DNA of 64,000 nt, from positions 310,001 through 374,000 of the forward strand of contig OZ006973.1 in assembly GCA_963931085.1 (NCBI GenBank). The letters run 5' to 3'. This DNA comes from UMGS1994 sp944386155 (GTDB lineage Bacteria > Bacillota > Clostridia > TANB77 > CAG-508). The notes beneath the pieces are model-generated. The model had not been told where the DNA came from. It did no database searches and saw only the letters and a list, made by a program, of their open reading frames with translations. This document shows, one piece after another, positions 16,537-25,855 of this stretch; position 1 is the stretch's first letter, and every line of letters begins with the position of its first letter. The position numbers and the translations under genes were made by a program.

Positions 16537-18255
16537 ATGGAAGAGATAAATAAAGAGCAAGAAGAAAGTCTTGCTGTAAAAACTAAAGCAGTACTAGTTG
16601 AAAGAATATTGTTTGGTGTTTCACTAGTTTTAATAATATTAGTAATGCTTTTCTTTATTAATAAAAAAGAAGGTTTCCATTGTGATGAAATATTTTCATA
16701 TGGATCTTCTAATTCAACATATTCAAATGTATTTTATTCTGATTGGAAGATAGATCCGGAAAAAGTATTTTTTGATGAATATGTAATGCAAGGTAATATT
16801 TTTGATATTATAGGAAATGTAAAAAAATATTACATAGATAATACAGATGAAAAAGATAGACTTATAAGAGAAAAAGCTGATGAACAAGAAAACACATGGA
16901 GAACTAGGGAAGAAGCAATAGACTATATGCAAGTTACTGGAAATGGAGATGCATTTAATATTAGTTCTGTTTATTGGAATCAAATAAGTGATGTACATCC
17001 ACCTCTATTTTATGCAATAGTAAATGTAGTTTCTTCAGTGTTCCAAAATAATAGTAGTAAATACATTATATTTGGAATAAATGTCGTATTTTTCTTACTT
17101 ACAGCATATTTTATGAGAAAAATATTAATTGAAATAGATAAAAAAGAACTTTCAATACTTACAGTTCTTTTATACGGATTAAGTATTGCAGGAATATCAA
17201 CAGTAGTATTTTTAAGAATGTATATGATGCTTACATTCTTTACAGTAGTGTTTTTATATTTAAATATTAAGATAGTTAAAAATGATTTTCACGTAGATAA
17301 GAGGAAGATAATTGAATTGATACTTACAACAGTAGGAGGCTTTTTAACTCAGTATTTCTTCTGTTTCTACGCATTATTAGTAGTTATAATAATGGGAATA
17401 ATTTTCTTAATAAGGAAAAAATATAAAGAGCTTGCAAAATATGTAGGAATATTTGTAGTATCTGCTATTATAGGACTTTTAATATTCCCAATGTCACTAT
17501 ATCATATGTTCTTTGGAGAAAGAGGAGTAGGATTTTTTGCAAATGAATTATATGGACCAAGGTTAAAAGCTTTTACAGAATTAATATTAAATAATTTTGG
17601 TGCTAATAATATAATTGGAATTGCATTACTTATATTATCAATATTTGTAGTAATTATTGTTAAGAAAAAAGAAAATTTACCAATCTTTTGTTTAATATCA
17701 ATACCAGTAGTATGCTATATAATGATAATTGCCAAAATTGCTCCATATGTAGAGCTTAGATATATAATGAATGTGCTTCCAATAACAACTATATTTGTTG
17801 TAATGATGGTAGGAAGTATGTTTGATAACAGAACTTATGAGATATTACTTGTGGCTGCAATGGTTATAGGACTTACTGGATATGGATTTATTACTCAAAA
17901 GCCTTCTTACTTATATGAAGGATATAATAAATATTTAGAAGTTGCAGAAGAATATAAAGATTGTGATTATGTTTATGTTGGATATTTATTATTTAATCAT
18001 ATTCAATTCTTACCAGAATATATGACTTATGAGAACACAATGCTTATGGCACAAGAAGATTTATGGTGGATTAAAGATGACGAAAAATTAAAAAATTCTG
18101 ACGAATTTATTTTAGGAGTAGAAGTTACTGCTGCAAATGATGAAGAAGTATTAAAAACAGTATTAGAATATACTGGTTTTGATAAATATGAAGTTTTAAT
18201 GGAACCAGGAGAAGTACAAGACATAAATAATAAAATATATAGGATTTACAAATAA
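16537..18255 (+). CDS. Multi-pass membrane protein, GT-C glycosyltransferase-like
   Basis: A 572-residue protein with about ten transmembrane helices. After the first helix (near residue 25-45) comes HCDEIFSYG, and later SDVHPPLFY before the second helix. An acidic motif in the first external loop followed by HPPLFY is typical of GT-C enzymes such as the PMT/ArnT group, which transfer sugars from lipid carriers. The C-terminal 120 residues form a soluble extracellular domain. ATG 16537 follows TAGGAG. Donor and acceptor are unknown. It stands alone between dnaE and a terminator. Confidence 0.65.
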   Translation: MEEINKEQEESLAVKTKAVLVERILFGVSLVLIILVMLFFINKKEGFHCDEIFSYGSSNSTYSNVFYSDWKIDPEKVFFDEYVMQGNIFDIIGNVKKYYIDNTDEKDRLIREKADEQENTWRTREEAIDYMQVTGNGDAFNISSVYWNQISDVHPPLFYAIVNVVSSVFQNNSSKYIIFGINVVFFLLTAYFMRKILIEIDKKELSILTVLLYGLSIAGISTVVFLRMYMMLTFFTVVFLYLNIKIVKNDFHVDKRKIIELILTTVGGFLTQYFFCFYALLVVIIMGIIFLIRKKYKELAKYVGIFVVSAIIGLLIFPMSLYHMFFGERGVGFFANELYGPRLKAFTELILNNFGANNIIGIALLILSIFVVIIVKKKENLPIFCLISIPVVCYIMIIAKIAPYVELRYIMNVLPITTIFVVMMVGSMFDNRTYEILLVAAMVIGLTGYGFITQKPSYLYEGYNKYLEVAEEYKDCDYVYVGYLLFNHIQFLPEYMTYENTMLMAQEDLWWIKDDEKLKNSDEFILGVEVTAANDEEVLKTVLEYTGFDKYEVLMEPGEVQDINNKIYRIYK

Positions 18256-18290
18256 AATAAAATTTAAATTAAAGTATTTTATAAAATATA

Positions 18291-18323
18291 AGAAACATTC
18301 GGTTATTGAATGTTTCTTTTTTT
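18291..18323 (+). terminator. Terminator after the GT-C-like gene
   Basis: Perfect 10-bp stem (18291-18300 with 18308-18317), 7-nt loop, followed by seven T. Confidence 0.85.
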
Positions 18324-18417
18324 AATAAAAATAAATTGATTATATTTTTTAATTTACTTTTTTTAAAGATATAGATAAAATATAGATAAGATTTTAAAGT
18401 TAACAAAGGAGAAAAAT

Positions 18418-19554
18418 TTGAATCAAGATACTATAAATGTAAGAAGTCTAGTTTTAGATAAAATGCCAGATGGTTTAAGTGAACTAGAGAAAATAAGATA
18501 TATACATATAGAACTTGGAAAGCTTCTAAAATACGATATGAATTATAGTGCTATTGATAGATATGCTGTTATGAGTAAAATTAGAAGAGATAAAATATTA
18601 GATAGAGATGTGAGTGATTTAGAACATGTAAGTCCATATCAGGTATGTAAAGGCTTATCTGAAATATATTCACAATTATTAAATGAAGCAGGAATTAATT
18701 CAGAAGTTGTAGAAACTGGGAAAGATCCATTCAAGCATTACTATACGGTAATTCATACAAAAGAAGAAGGTGATTTAGTCCAAGATTATGTATATTTTGA
18801 TGAATTATTTAGAATAAAAATGGGATTTGAGCCTAGAGGAATAATGACTAAAGAATTATTATTGGCTATGGGAGACAGAAATTCTACTGATTCAGAAAGA
18901 GCTCATGCAAAATTAATGAATGAAAAACTTCAAAGTAAATTTAATGATATTGATAAGAAATTAGGATATGCAAATGATGAAAAATACTTTGAAGAAGAAT
19001 ATTTGCAGAGTTTTAGTAATTTACCTTTTGAAGAAAAGCTAGATTTTATATTTTCTCAAGATATAGCAGATGTAGGATTACAAGATGCATATATAGGCAT
19101 AAGACAAATGATAAAAGGAGTATTTGGAAGAGAGGGAAGAAAAATAAAAGAATCATTTTTTGCTAAAGAAGATTATGATTCAGTAGATATAAAAGGTGTA
19201 TATAGTGTTGATTTAAATGGAGAGACTAAAAGATATTTAATGGAAAAAGATAAACCGTTTAGAGAAGTGTCAGAAGAGGAGATTGTAGAAATAATTGATT
19301 CAGGATTACTTCCAAGAAAAGGGTATGATATACAAGCAATGCCAGAGTTTTTTAGATTAATGCAAAACCAAATAGATTCAGAATCATTACCAGATCAAAT
19401 AAGCTACGAATGGAGTCAAGGAGAACATGATTTAGAATCTTATGAAGATTTGGCAGTTATAAAAAAAGAAAGTGATTTAAAAGATGCAAAAAAAGATATT
19501 AAAAAAGCAAAAGAAGACGAGCACAAAAAAGATTCAAATGAGGAGACAAAGTAA
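18418..19554 (+). CDS. Transglutaminase-like cysteine hydrolase fold protein
   Basis: This 378-residue cytoplasmic protein has the transglutaminase core: C77 in QVCKGLSEIY, H107 in KHYYTVI and D128 in VYFDEL, in the right order and spacing for a catalytic triad. LLNEAGINSEVV between them is also typical. The remaining 240 residues are charged and unrecognised, ending in a lysine/glutamate tail. The start is a TTG at 18418, 6 nt after AAAGGAG. The stop overlaps the start of the next gene (TAATG). No signal peptide is visible, which is unusual for this fold in bacteria. The substrate is unknown. Confidence 0.6.
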   Translation: MNQDTINVRSLVLDKMPDGLSELEKIRYIHIELGKLLKYDMNYSAIDRYAVMSKIRRDKILDRDVSDLEHVSPYQVCKGLSEIYSQLLNEAGINSEVVETGKDPFKHYYTVIHTKEEGDLVQDYVYFDELFRIKMGFEPRGIMTKELLLAMGDRNSTDSERAHAKLMNEKLQSKFNDIDKKLGYANDEKYFEEEYLQSFSNLPFEEKLDFIFSQDIADVGLQDAYIGIRQMIKGVFGREGRKIKESFFAKEDYDSVDIKGVYSVDLNGETKRYLMEKDKPFREVSEEEIVEIIDSGLLPRKGYDIQAMPEFFRLMQNQIDSESLPDQISYEWSQGEHDLESYEDLAVIKKESDLKDAKKDIKKAKEDEHKKDSNEETK

Positions 19555-20045
19555 TGGTAGATGAAAATTATAAAAATTCTATGTCAGAAGTTTTAGATGT
19601 TTTAAGCCATTCCAAAAGAGATATAATAATAAAAATTCCAGATAATGTTTTAAACTACTTATTAGAAAATGCATCTAAAACATATGAGTCAAAACTAGAT
19701 CATTCAAAAAATATAAAAGATATGGGATTAAGTAAAAAAGCAGAAGATTTCCTAAGTATAATTTATAGAAATTATTTATGTGATGAAAATAAAAAACTAG
19801 AATATGATCATATATTAAAAGAAAATGAGATAATATATGAAAAAGAATTAAGAGAAAAATATAACCCAGACATTATTTTTAAAAATAATTTAAATAACAA
19901 CAATAATAATAATATAAATTCTAGTAAAGAATTATATATAAATGGGAAAACAAGTTCAGATGAAAATCTTGCATTAATAGAAAAGAAAGATAATATTATT
20001 ACTAAAATATTAAATAAGATAAAAAATATACTTAAATTAAAATAA
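19554..20045 (+). CDS. Unknown protein coupled to the transglutaminase-like gene
   Basis: A 163-residue lysine/asparagine-rich protein starting at ATG 19554, one base inside the preceding stop codon, so translation is coupled. It is mostly helical, has an Asn run near residues 107-117, and ends in an amphipathic basic helix (ITKILNKIKNILKLK) that could touch a membrane. No family is recognised. The overlap suggests it acts with the transglutaminase-like protein. Confidence 0.6.
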   Translation: MVDENYKNSMSEVLDVLSHSKRDIIIKIPDNVLNYLLENASKTYESKLDHSKNIKDMGLSKKAEDFLSIIYRNYLCDENKKLEYDHILKENEIIYEKELREKYNPDIIFKNNLNNNNNNNINSSKELYINGKTSSDENLALIEKKDNIITKILNKIKNILKLK

Positions 20046-20289
20046 AATATAATAAAATAAAACAAAACAAAATAAAATAAAAGTAAAATTAAAGAAAAAT
20101 AAAAAATAAAAAATAATAAATAATAAATAATAAATAATAATTAAAATAATTAATAATAAATAAAAAATTAAATAATAGTAAAACTATAAAACAATAAAAT
20201 AATATAGTAAACATAAAGTTGACAAGAAAATAAATATATGCTATAAATATTAATATTAAAAGTAAAAACAATTAAAAATAAAAAAGCAA
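20046..20289. repeat. Low-complexity AT-rich spacer
   Basis: Runs of AATAA/AAATAATAAAT units without open frames of note. I see no gene here; promoter elements for the T-box transcript probably lie in its right half (TTGACA near 20219 followed by TATAAA near 20242). Confidence 0.5.
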
Positions 20290-20592
20290 AGAAAAAGAGT
20301 AGTAAATTTAACACTATCTAATAGAGAATAGAAGTGATTACGCTGGAAGCTTCTAGTAGAAAAGATAAATTGAAGTAGCTTTGGAGCTGATATATTGAAA
20401 TTGAATAAAAATATAAAGTAAATATATCCGTGTAAGATACGTTAAAATCTAATTTAAGATGTATATTAAAGTAAAATTGATATTATTAATTTTTATATAA
20501 AATTTTAATTATATTAGTTTTATAGCAAATATATAATTAAGGTGGTACCGCGATTTAGACCTCGCCCTTATTTTAAGGGTGAGGTTTTTTGT
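20290..20592 (+). promoter_or_regulatory. T-box leader, valine-specific
   Basis: A T-box riboswitch that senses uncharged tRNA-Val. Stem I carries the AGAGAA and CTGGAAGC apical elements (20323-20350) and a specifier GAA-GTA at 20372-20377, giving Val codon GTA at 20375-20377. The T-box sequence AAGGTGGTACCGCG is at 20539-20552. The competing terminator is the 12-bp stem 20559-20570/20575-20586 followed by T6. Uncharged tRNA would stabilise the antiterminator and allow expression of the epimerase-like gene and valS downstream. Confidence 0.92.
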
Positions 20593-20613
20593 TTGTAGAA
20601 AGGTGGGAAAAAA

Positions 20614-21462
20614 GTGATAAAAATAGAGTCAAAAAAAGAAGGTGGAGAATTAATTTCTATAAAAAAAGATGGAAAAGAATATCTTCATGATGGAAAAGAG
20701 TTTTGGAATAGGCATGCTCCAATATTATTCCCAATAGTAGGAATGATTAAAGATAATAAGACTAGTATATTAGGAAAAACTTATGAAATGAAACAACATG
20801 GTTTTGCAAGAGATATGGAGTTTGAAGAAGTTTTAAAAAGCGAAAACGAAGTAAAATATTATTTAAAATATAATGAAGAGACATTAAAAAGATACCCATT
20901 TAAATTTGAACTAAATATTATTTATAAAATAGATAATCTAGAAAATAGTATTAGTACAATTTATGAAGTAAAAAATATAGATGATAAAGAAATAATATTT
21001 GGACTTGGTGCACATCCTGCTTTTAAATGTGATTATTCTTCAGGAGATTATTACTTGAAATTTGAAAAAGAGCATGAGGATGAAAATATTGTTATTAAGC
21101 AACTAACGGAAGGATTAATAAATAATAAAGAAATAGATACAAAAAGTATTATTAAAAATAATATTATTGAGCTTAAAAAAGATATTTTTGATAAAGATGC
21201 AATAATTATGACTAATATAAATTCAAGTAAAATTAAATTAATTAATAAAAAAGAAAATAAAGAAGTTTTAGAATTTGATTTTACAGGATTTCCGTATCTT
21301 GCAATATGGTCTAAAAAAGGAGCTCCATTTGTCTGTATTGAACCATGGTTTAATACAGCAGATAAAATAGATTCAAATGGAATCTTTGAAGAAAAAGAAG
21401 ATTTAATAGAATTAAAACCAGAAAAAATTTTTAGATGTGAATATAAAGTAAAATTATTTTAG
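20614..21462 (+). CDS. Aldose 1-epimerase-like protein
   Basis: A 282-residue galactose-mutarotase-fold protein related to aldose 1-epimerases of the Lactococcus LacX type. The active-site region includes GLGAHPAFKCDY (histidine in the HPAF motif), and an upstream KQHGFARDMEF segment holds the second conserved histidine. GTG 20614 follows AGGTGGG. It is the first gene after the valine T-box and is 10 nt upstream of valS, so its expression is tied to tRNA-Val charging even though it looks like a sugar enzyme. The sugar substrate is unknown. Confidence 0.8.
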   Translation: MIKIESKKEGGELISIKKDGKEYLHDGKEFWNRHAPILFPIVGMIKDNKTSILGKTYEMKQHGFARDMEFEEVLKSENEVKYYLKYNEETLKRYPFKFELNIIYKIDNLENSISTIYEVKNIDDKEIIFGLGAHPAFKCDYSSGDYYLKFEKEHEDENIVIKQLTEGLINNKEIDTKSIIKNNIIELKKDIFDKDAIIMTNINSSKIKLINKKENKEVLEFDFTGFPYLAIWSKKGAPFVCIEPWFNTADKIDSNGIFEEKEDLIELKPEKIFRCEYKVKLF

Positions 21463-21472
21463 GAGGTTATTT

Positions 21473-24121
21473 ATGGAAGAAAACAAGCATAAGTTAAATG
21501 ACAAATTTAATCCAAAAGATTTTGAAGACAAAATCTATGAAAACTGGGAAAAGAAAGGTTATTTTAAACCAAGTATGGATAAAACAAAAGAGCCTTATTG
21601 TATAATGATGCCACCACCAAATGTAACAGGTAAACTTCATATGGGACACGCATTAGATGGAACTATACAAGATATCTTAATTAGATATAAAAGAATGAAA
21701 GGCTATGATGTACTTTGGCTTCCAGGTACAGATCATGCAGCTATTTCTACTGAAATGAAAGTTGTACAAAAACTTGCTAAAGAAGGAAAAACTAAGCAAG
21801 ATTTAGGAAGAGAAAAATTCTTAGAAGAAGCTTGGAATTGGACACATGAATATGGCGGAATTATCCAAAAACAACAAAAGAAATTAGGATGTTCTTGTGA
21901 TTGGGATAGAAATAGATTTACTCTAGATGATGGAATGTCTGATGCAGTATTAGAACAATTTATAAGATTATATGAAAAAGGTCTAATTTATAAAGGAAAA
22001 AGAATGGTTAATTGGTGTACAAGTTGTAATACATCTATATCAGATGCTGAGGTTGAATATAAAGAAGAACCATCTCATTTATGGCATATTAGATATAAGA
22101 TAAAAGATGAGGATAAGTATATTGTAGTTGCAACAACAAGACCAGAGACTATGCTTGGCGATACAGCAGTAGCAGTACATCCAGATGATAAAAGATATGA
22201 AGATTTAGTAGGAAAAACATGTATATTACCAATAATGAATAAAGAAATTCCAATTATAGCAGATGATTTCGTTGAAAAAGATTTTGGAACAGGATGTGTA
22301 AAAATTACTCCTGCACATGACATGAATGATTATCAAGCAGGATTAAGACATAATCTTGAAATAGTAAGTGTTTTTGATGATAATTTTAAAATGGGTGATT
22401 TAGTTCCAGAATACAAAGGAATGGATTTATTAGAAGCAAGAGAGAAAATAGTTGAAAAATTAAAAGAAATAGGAGCTCTAGTAAAAGAAGAAGAGTATAC
22501 ACATAATGTTGCAAAATGCGAAAGATGCAAAAATACAATAGAACCTAAGATATCTACACAATGGTTTGTAAAAATGAAAGATTTAGCCAAAAGAGCAGCT
22601 GATAGTGTAAGAGAGGATAAGACAAGATTTATTCCTAAAAGATATGAAAAACTATATTTTAACTGGCTTGATAATATACAAGATTGGTGTATATCAAGAC
22701 AATTATGGTGGGGACATAGAATTCCTGCATATTATTGCGAAGAATGTAATCATATTAATGTTGCAAAAACAAAACCAGAAAAATGTGAAAAATGTGGAAA
22801 TACTCATTTAAAACAAGATGAAGATACATTAGATACTTGGTTTAGTTCAGCATTATGGCCATTTTCAACTCTTGGTTGGCCAAATACACAAAATGAAGAT
22901 TACAAGAGATTTTATCCAACTAATACATTAGTTACAGGATTTGATATTATTACTTTCTGGGTATCTAGAATGATGACTCAAGCTTTAGAGTTTACAGACA
23001 AAGAACCATTTAAAGATGTATTAATCCATGGTATTATTCGTGATAGTCAAGGAAGAAAAATGTCAAAAACTCTGGGAAATGGAGTTGATCCTCTTGAAGT
23101 TATTGATAAATATGGCGCAGATAGTTTAAGATTTTCAGTTTTATCTGGTACTACAATGGGAAATGACATAAGATATATGCCAGAGAAATTAGAGCAAGCT
23201 GCAAACTTTTCTAATAAATTATGGAATGCTTCAAAATTTGTTTTGATGAATTTAGAAGATGCAAAAGATTTAAGCAAAATAGATTTAAAAGAATTAAAAA
23301 TTGAAGATAAATGGATATTAAGTAAAATAACAAAACTTATGAAAGAAGTTGAAAATAATATTGATAACTATGATTTAGGAGTAGCTTTAGATAAGATATA
23401 TTCTTTTATATGGAATGAGTTTTGCGATTGGTATATAGAGATTGTAAAAACTAGATTATATAATAAAGAAGATGAGTCTAGATATGCTGCTCAATATACT
23501 TTAAATAGAGTACTTAAATCTGCTTTAAAATTATTACATCCATTTATGCCATTCATAACAGAAGAAATTTATACAAAACTATATGATGTAAAAGAAAGTA
23601 TAATGATCGATAATTATTCTGATTACTCAGAGGATTTCATATTCGAAAAAGAAGAAAATATAATTGAAATTCTAAAAAACATAATTACTGAAATTAGAAA
23701 TGTTAGAGCAAATATGAATGCTCATCCAAGTAAAAAAGCTAAATTAATATTTGTAACTAAAGAATATAAAGATGAAATAATAGAATCAGAAGGATTTTTA
23801 TTAAAGCTAGGATTTGGAAGTTTAATAGAAGTAAAAGAGGAAAAAGAAAATATTCCAGATAATGCTATTGCTATTGTAAATAGCGGAATTGAAGTATATA
23901 TGCCTTCAGGAGATTTAGTTGACATTAAAGAAGAAATAGAAAGATTAGAAGGAGAAAAGAAAAAGCTTGAAGCAGAAGTATTAAGAGGAGAAAAAATGCT
24001 TTCTAATCAAGGATTTATTTCAAAAGCACCTGAAGCTAAAGTTAATGAAGAAAAAGAAAAACTTGTAAATTATAAAGAAAAGTTAGAAGCAGTAAAAGAA
24101 AGATTAGAAAAACTTAAATAA
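21473..24121 (+). CDS. valS: Valyl-tRNA synthetase
   Basis: ValS (882 residues, normal length) charges tRNA-Val. HIGH-type motif HMGH lies in NVTGKLHMGHALDG and KMSKS is GRKMSKTLGNG. The editing domain CP1 and the zinc-binding CxxC pairs (KCERCKN, YYCEECNH, KCEKCGN) are present. The C-terminal 70 residues form the tRNA-binding coiled coil. ATG follows TAGGAGG. It is the second gene of the T-box controlled unit, and the specifier codon GTA fits its amino acid. Confidence 0.98.
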   Translation: MEENKHKLNDKFNPKDFEDKIYENWEKKGYFKPSMDKTKEPYCIMMPPPNVTGKLHMGHALDGTIQDILIRYKRMKGYDVLWLPGTDHAAISTEMKVVQKLAKEGKTKQDLGREKFLEEAWNWTHEYGGIIQKQQKKLGCSCDWDRNRFTLDDGMSDAVLEQFIRLYEKGLIYKGKRMVNWCTSCNTSISDAEVEYKEEPSHLWHIRYKIKDEDKYIVVATTRPETMLGDTAVAVHPDDKRYEDLVGKTCILPIMNKEIPIIADDFVEKDFGTGCVKITPAHDMNDYQAGLRHNLEIVSVFDDNFKMGDLVPEYKGMDLLEAREKIVEKLKEIGALVKEEEYTHNVAKCERCKNTIEPKISTQWFVKMKDLAKRAADSVREDKTRFIPKRYEKLYFNWLDNIQDWCISRQLWWGHRIPAYYCEECNHINVAKTKPEKCEKCGNTHLKQDEDTLDTWFSSALWPFSTLGWPNTQNEDYKRFYPTNTLVTGFDIITFWVSRMMTQALEFTDKEPFKDVLIHGIIRDSQGRKMSKTLGNGVDPLEVIDKYGADSLRFSVLSGTTMGNDIRYMPEKLEQAANFSNKLWNASKFVLMNLEDAKDLSKIDLKELKIEDKWILSKITKLMKEVENNIDNYDLGVALDKIYSFIWNEFCDWYIEIVKTRLYNKEDESRYAAQYTLNRVLKSALKLLHPFMPFITEEIYTKLYDVKESIMIDNYSDYSEDFIFEKEENIIEILKNIITEIRNVRANMNAHPSKKAKLIFVTKEYKDEIIESEGFLLKLGFGSLIEVKEEKENIPDNAIAIVNSGIEVYMPSGDLVDIKEEIERLEGEKKKLEAEVLRGEKMLSNQGFISKAPEAKVNEEKEKLVNYKEKLEAVKERLEKLK

Positions 24122-24149
24122 GCATAGATAAATAAAAACTAGATAAGTT

Positions 24150-24188
24150 AAAAGAGATAGAGTTAAGATAGTTAATTCTATCTCTTTT
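24150..24188 (+). terminator. Terminator after valS
   Basis: Stem 24150-24160 with 24178-24188 (11 bp), ending in a T-rich run. Confidence 0.7.
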
Positions 24189-24253
24189 TATTTATCTATC
24201 AAATATTTTGTCGAAAACTTCTCATAATTCGTCAAAACTTCTATTTTTTCTTC

Positions 24254-24280
24254 GAAGGAAAATATTGTAAATAAAAGAAT
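24254..24280 (+). promoter_or_regulatory. Sigma-H-type promoter of the spoIIA cluster
   Basis: GAAGGAAAA (24254-24262) matches the Bacillus sigma-H -35 consensus RNAGGAWWW, and AAAGAAT (24274-24280) matches the -10 RNNGAAT, with an 11-bp spacer as required. It lies 41 bp before spoIIAA, which is transcribed by sigma-H in Bacillus. Confidence 0.7.
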
Positions 24281-24321
24281 AATAAAGATAAAAGAATTTC
24301 TAATATTAAAGGGGGAAAAAT

Positions 24322-24666
24322 ATGAATGAAAGATATATAGAAAAGGACAAGCTCTTAATTTTAGAAATAACTGAGGAAATAGACCATCATATGGCAGAAA
24401 AATTAAGGAGGGATGCAGATTATGAAATTCAAAGACGAAATCCTAAAAGAGTTATATTTGATTTTAATAGTGTTAGCTTCATGGATAGTGCCGGAATCGG
24501 AATGGTAATTGGAAGATATAAAACAGCTGCGATGTTAGGTGCGAAAATGGAAATGATAAATGTTAAACCAAATATAAAAAGAATTTTCGAAATGACAGGA
24601 GTTTTAAAAATTATTCCAATAACTAATTTAAATATAAAGGAGGTAAGTAGTGAAGAACAAGTATGA
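24322..24666 (+). CDS. spoIIAA: Anti-sigma-F factor antagonist SpoIIAA
   Basis: A 114-residue STAS protein. In its dephosphorylated form it binds SpoIIAB and frees sigma-F in the forespore. The phosphorylated serine is S56 in FMDSAGIG, the family signature. ATG follows AAGGGGG. Its last codons overlap the spoIIAB start by 17 nt. It is the first gene of a five-gene sporulation cluster behind a sigma-H-like promoter. The dedicated phosphatase SpoIIE is not in the window. Confidence 0.95.
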   Translation: MNERYIEKDKLLILEITEEIDHHMAEKLRRDADYEIQRRNPKRVIFDFNSVSFMDSAGIGMVIGRYKTAAMLGAKMEMINVKPNIKRIFEMTGVLKIIPITNLNIKEVSSEEQV

Positions 24667-25120
24667 TAATGAGATGAAACTAGAATTTATGAGTAAGTCT
24701 TGTAATGAAGCTTTTGCAAGAATAACAGTTGCAGCTTTTGCTTCTCAATTAGATCCGACTATAGAAGAACTTTCAGATATAAAAACATCAGTATCTGAAA
24801 TTGTAACAAATTCTATTATTCATGCATATGATACACCTGACGGAATAATAAAGATAATATCTAAAATTATTGATGATACTGTTATAATAGAAATTTCAGA
24901 TACTGGAAAAGGAATTGAAGATATAGAACTTGCAAGAAAACCTTTATATACTTCAAAAGCAGAACTTGAAAGATCTGGAATGGGATTTACTATAGTAGAG
25001 AATTTCATGGATGAATTAAAAATAGAATCAATAGTTGGTCTTGGAACTAAAATTACTATGAAAAAGAAAATTTCAAAAATAGATAAAGAGATTAGTCAAG
25101 ACGATAACTTATGTACATAA
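24650..25120 (+). CDS. spoIIAB: Anti-sigma-F factor and kinase SpoIIAB
   Basis: A 156-residue GHKL-fold kinase that binds sigma-F and phosphorylates SpoIIAA. The N box (SEIVTNSIIHAYD), G1 box (DTGKGIED) and G2 (ERSGMGFTIVENFMD) are all present. The GTG at 24650 follows AAAGGAGG by 6 nt and overlaps the end of spoIIAA, so translation is coupled and helps set the ratio of the two partners. Confidence 0.95.
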   Translation: MKNKYDNEMKLEFMSKSCNEAFARITVAAFASQLDPTIEELSDIKTSVSEIVTNSIIHAYDTPDGIIKIISKIIDDTVIIEISDTGKGIEDIELARKPLYTSKAELERSGMGFTIVENFMDELKIESIVGLGTKITMKKKISKIDKEISQDDNLCT

Positions 25121-25144
25121 AGATAAAATTTTAAGGAGAGACTA

Positions 25145-25852
25145 GTGAAAAATGTAAGTGATAAGAATATTACAGAAAAAGATTTAGAAACGCTAGTATC
25201 AGAAAATTCTGCACTTATATGGAGTATTGTTAAAAGATTTAAGAATAGAGGATATGAATTAGATGATTTATTTCAAATAGGGGCAATCGGTTTTATTAAG
25301 GCAGTAAAAAGATTTGATAGGTCATTTGATACCAAATTATCTACTTATGCAGTTCCATATATAATAGGAGAAATAAAAATATTTTTAAGAGATGATGGAA
25401 TGATAAAAGTAAGTAGAGGACTAAAAGAATTAAATCATAAGATAAAAATATTAGAGGAAAAGTATGAAAAAAATAATGAAATTATACAAATGGATAAAAT
25501 AATTAAAGAACTTAAAATCTCAAAAGAGGATTATATATTAGCTCAAAATATAAATAGTAGTATAGAATCAATTAATGAATATTGTTTCGATAATTCCACT
25601 AAGGAAAAAGAAGAAAAAATAATTGTAGAGAAAAATGAAAATCCAGAAAACAATATACTTCAAAAGATAATGATTAAAGATGCATTAAAAAAACTAGATG
25701 AAAAAGAAAAAAATATTATTTTATTAAGATATTTTAAAGAAAAAACGCAAAGTGAAGTTGCTAAAATATATGGAATAAGTCAAGTACAAGTATCTAGGCT
25801 AGAAAAAAAGATACTTCAAAAAATGAGAGAAGATATAAAGGAGATAATTTAA
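25145..25852 (+). CDS. sigF: Forespore sigma factor SigF
   Basis: A 235-residue sporulation sigma factor. Region 2 is recognisable in ELDDLFQIGAIGFIKAVKRFD and LSTYAVPYIIGEIK, and region 4 in IILLRYFKEKTQSEVAKIYGISQVQVSRLEK. Gene order directly after spoIIAA-spoIIAB identifies it as sigma-F rather than sigma-G. The GTG start follows AAGGAGAG. It directs early forespore transcription after septation. spoIID starts 3 nt after its stop, so the operon continues. Confidence 0.95.
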   Translation: MKNVSDKNITEKDLETLVSENSALIWSIVKRFKNRGYELDDLFQIGAIGFIKAVKRFDRSFDTKLSTYAVPYIIGEIKIFLRDDGMIKVSRGLKELNHKIKILEEKYEKNNEIIQMDKIIKELKISKEDYILAQNINSSIESINEYCFDNSTKEKEEKIIVEKNENPENNILQKIMIKDALKKLDEKEKNIILLRYFKEKTQSEVAKIYGISQVQVSRLEKKILQKMREDIKEII

Positions 25853-25855
25853 AAG

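Noticed and set aside
20046..20289. Tandem A/T repeats as a CRISPR-like or origin structure
   Set aside because: Units are irregular 3-5 bp slippage repeats, with no spacers and no DnaA boxes.
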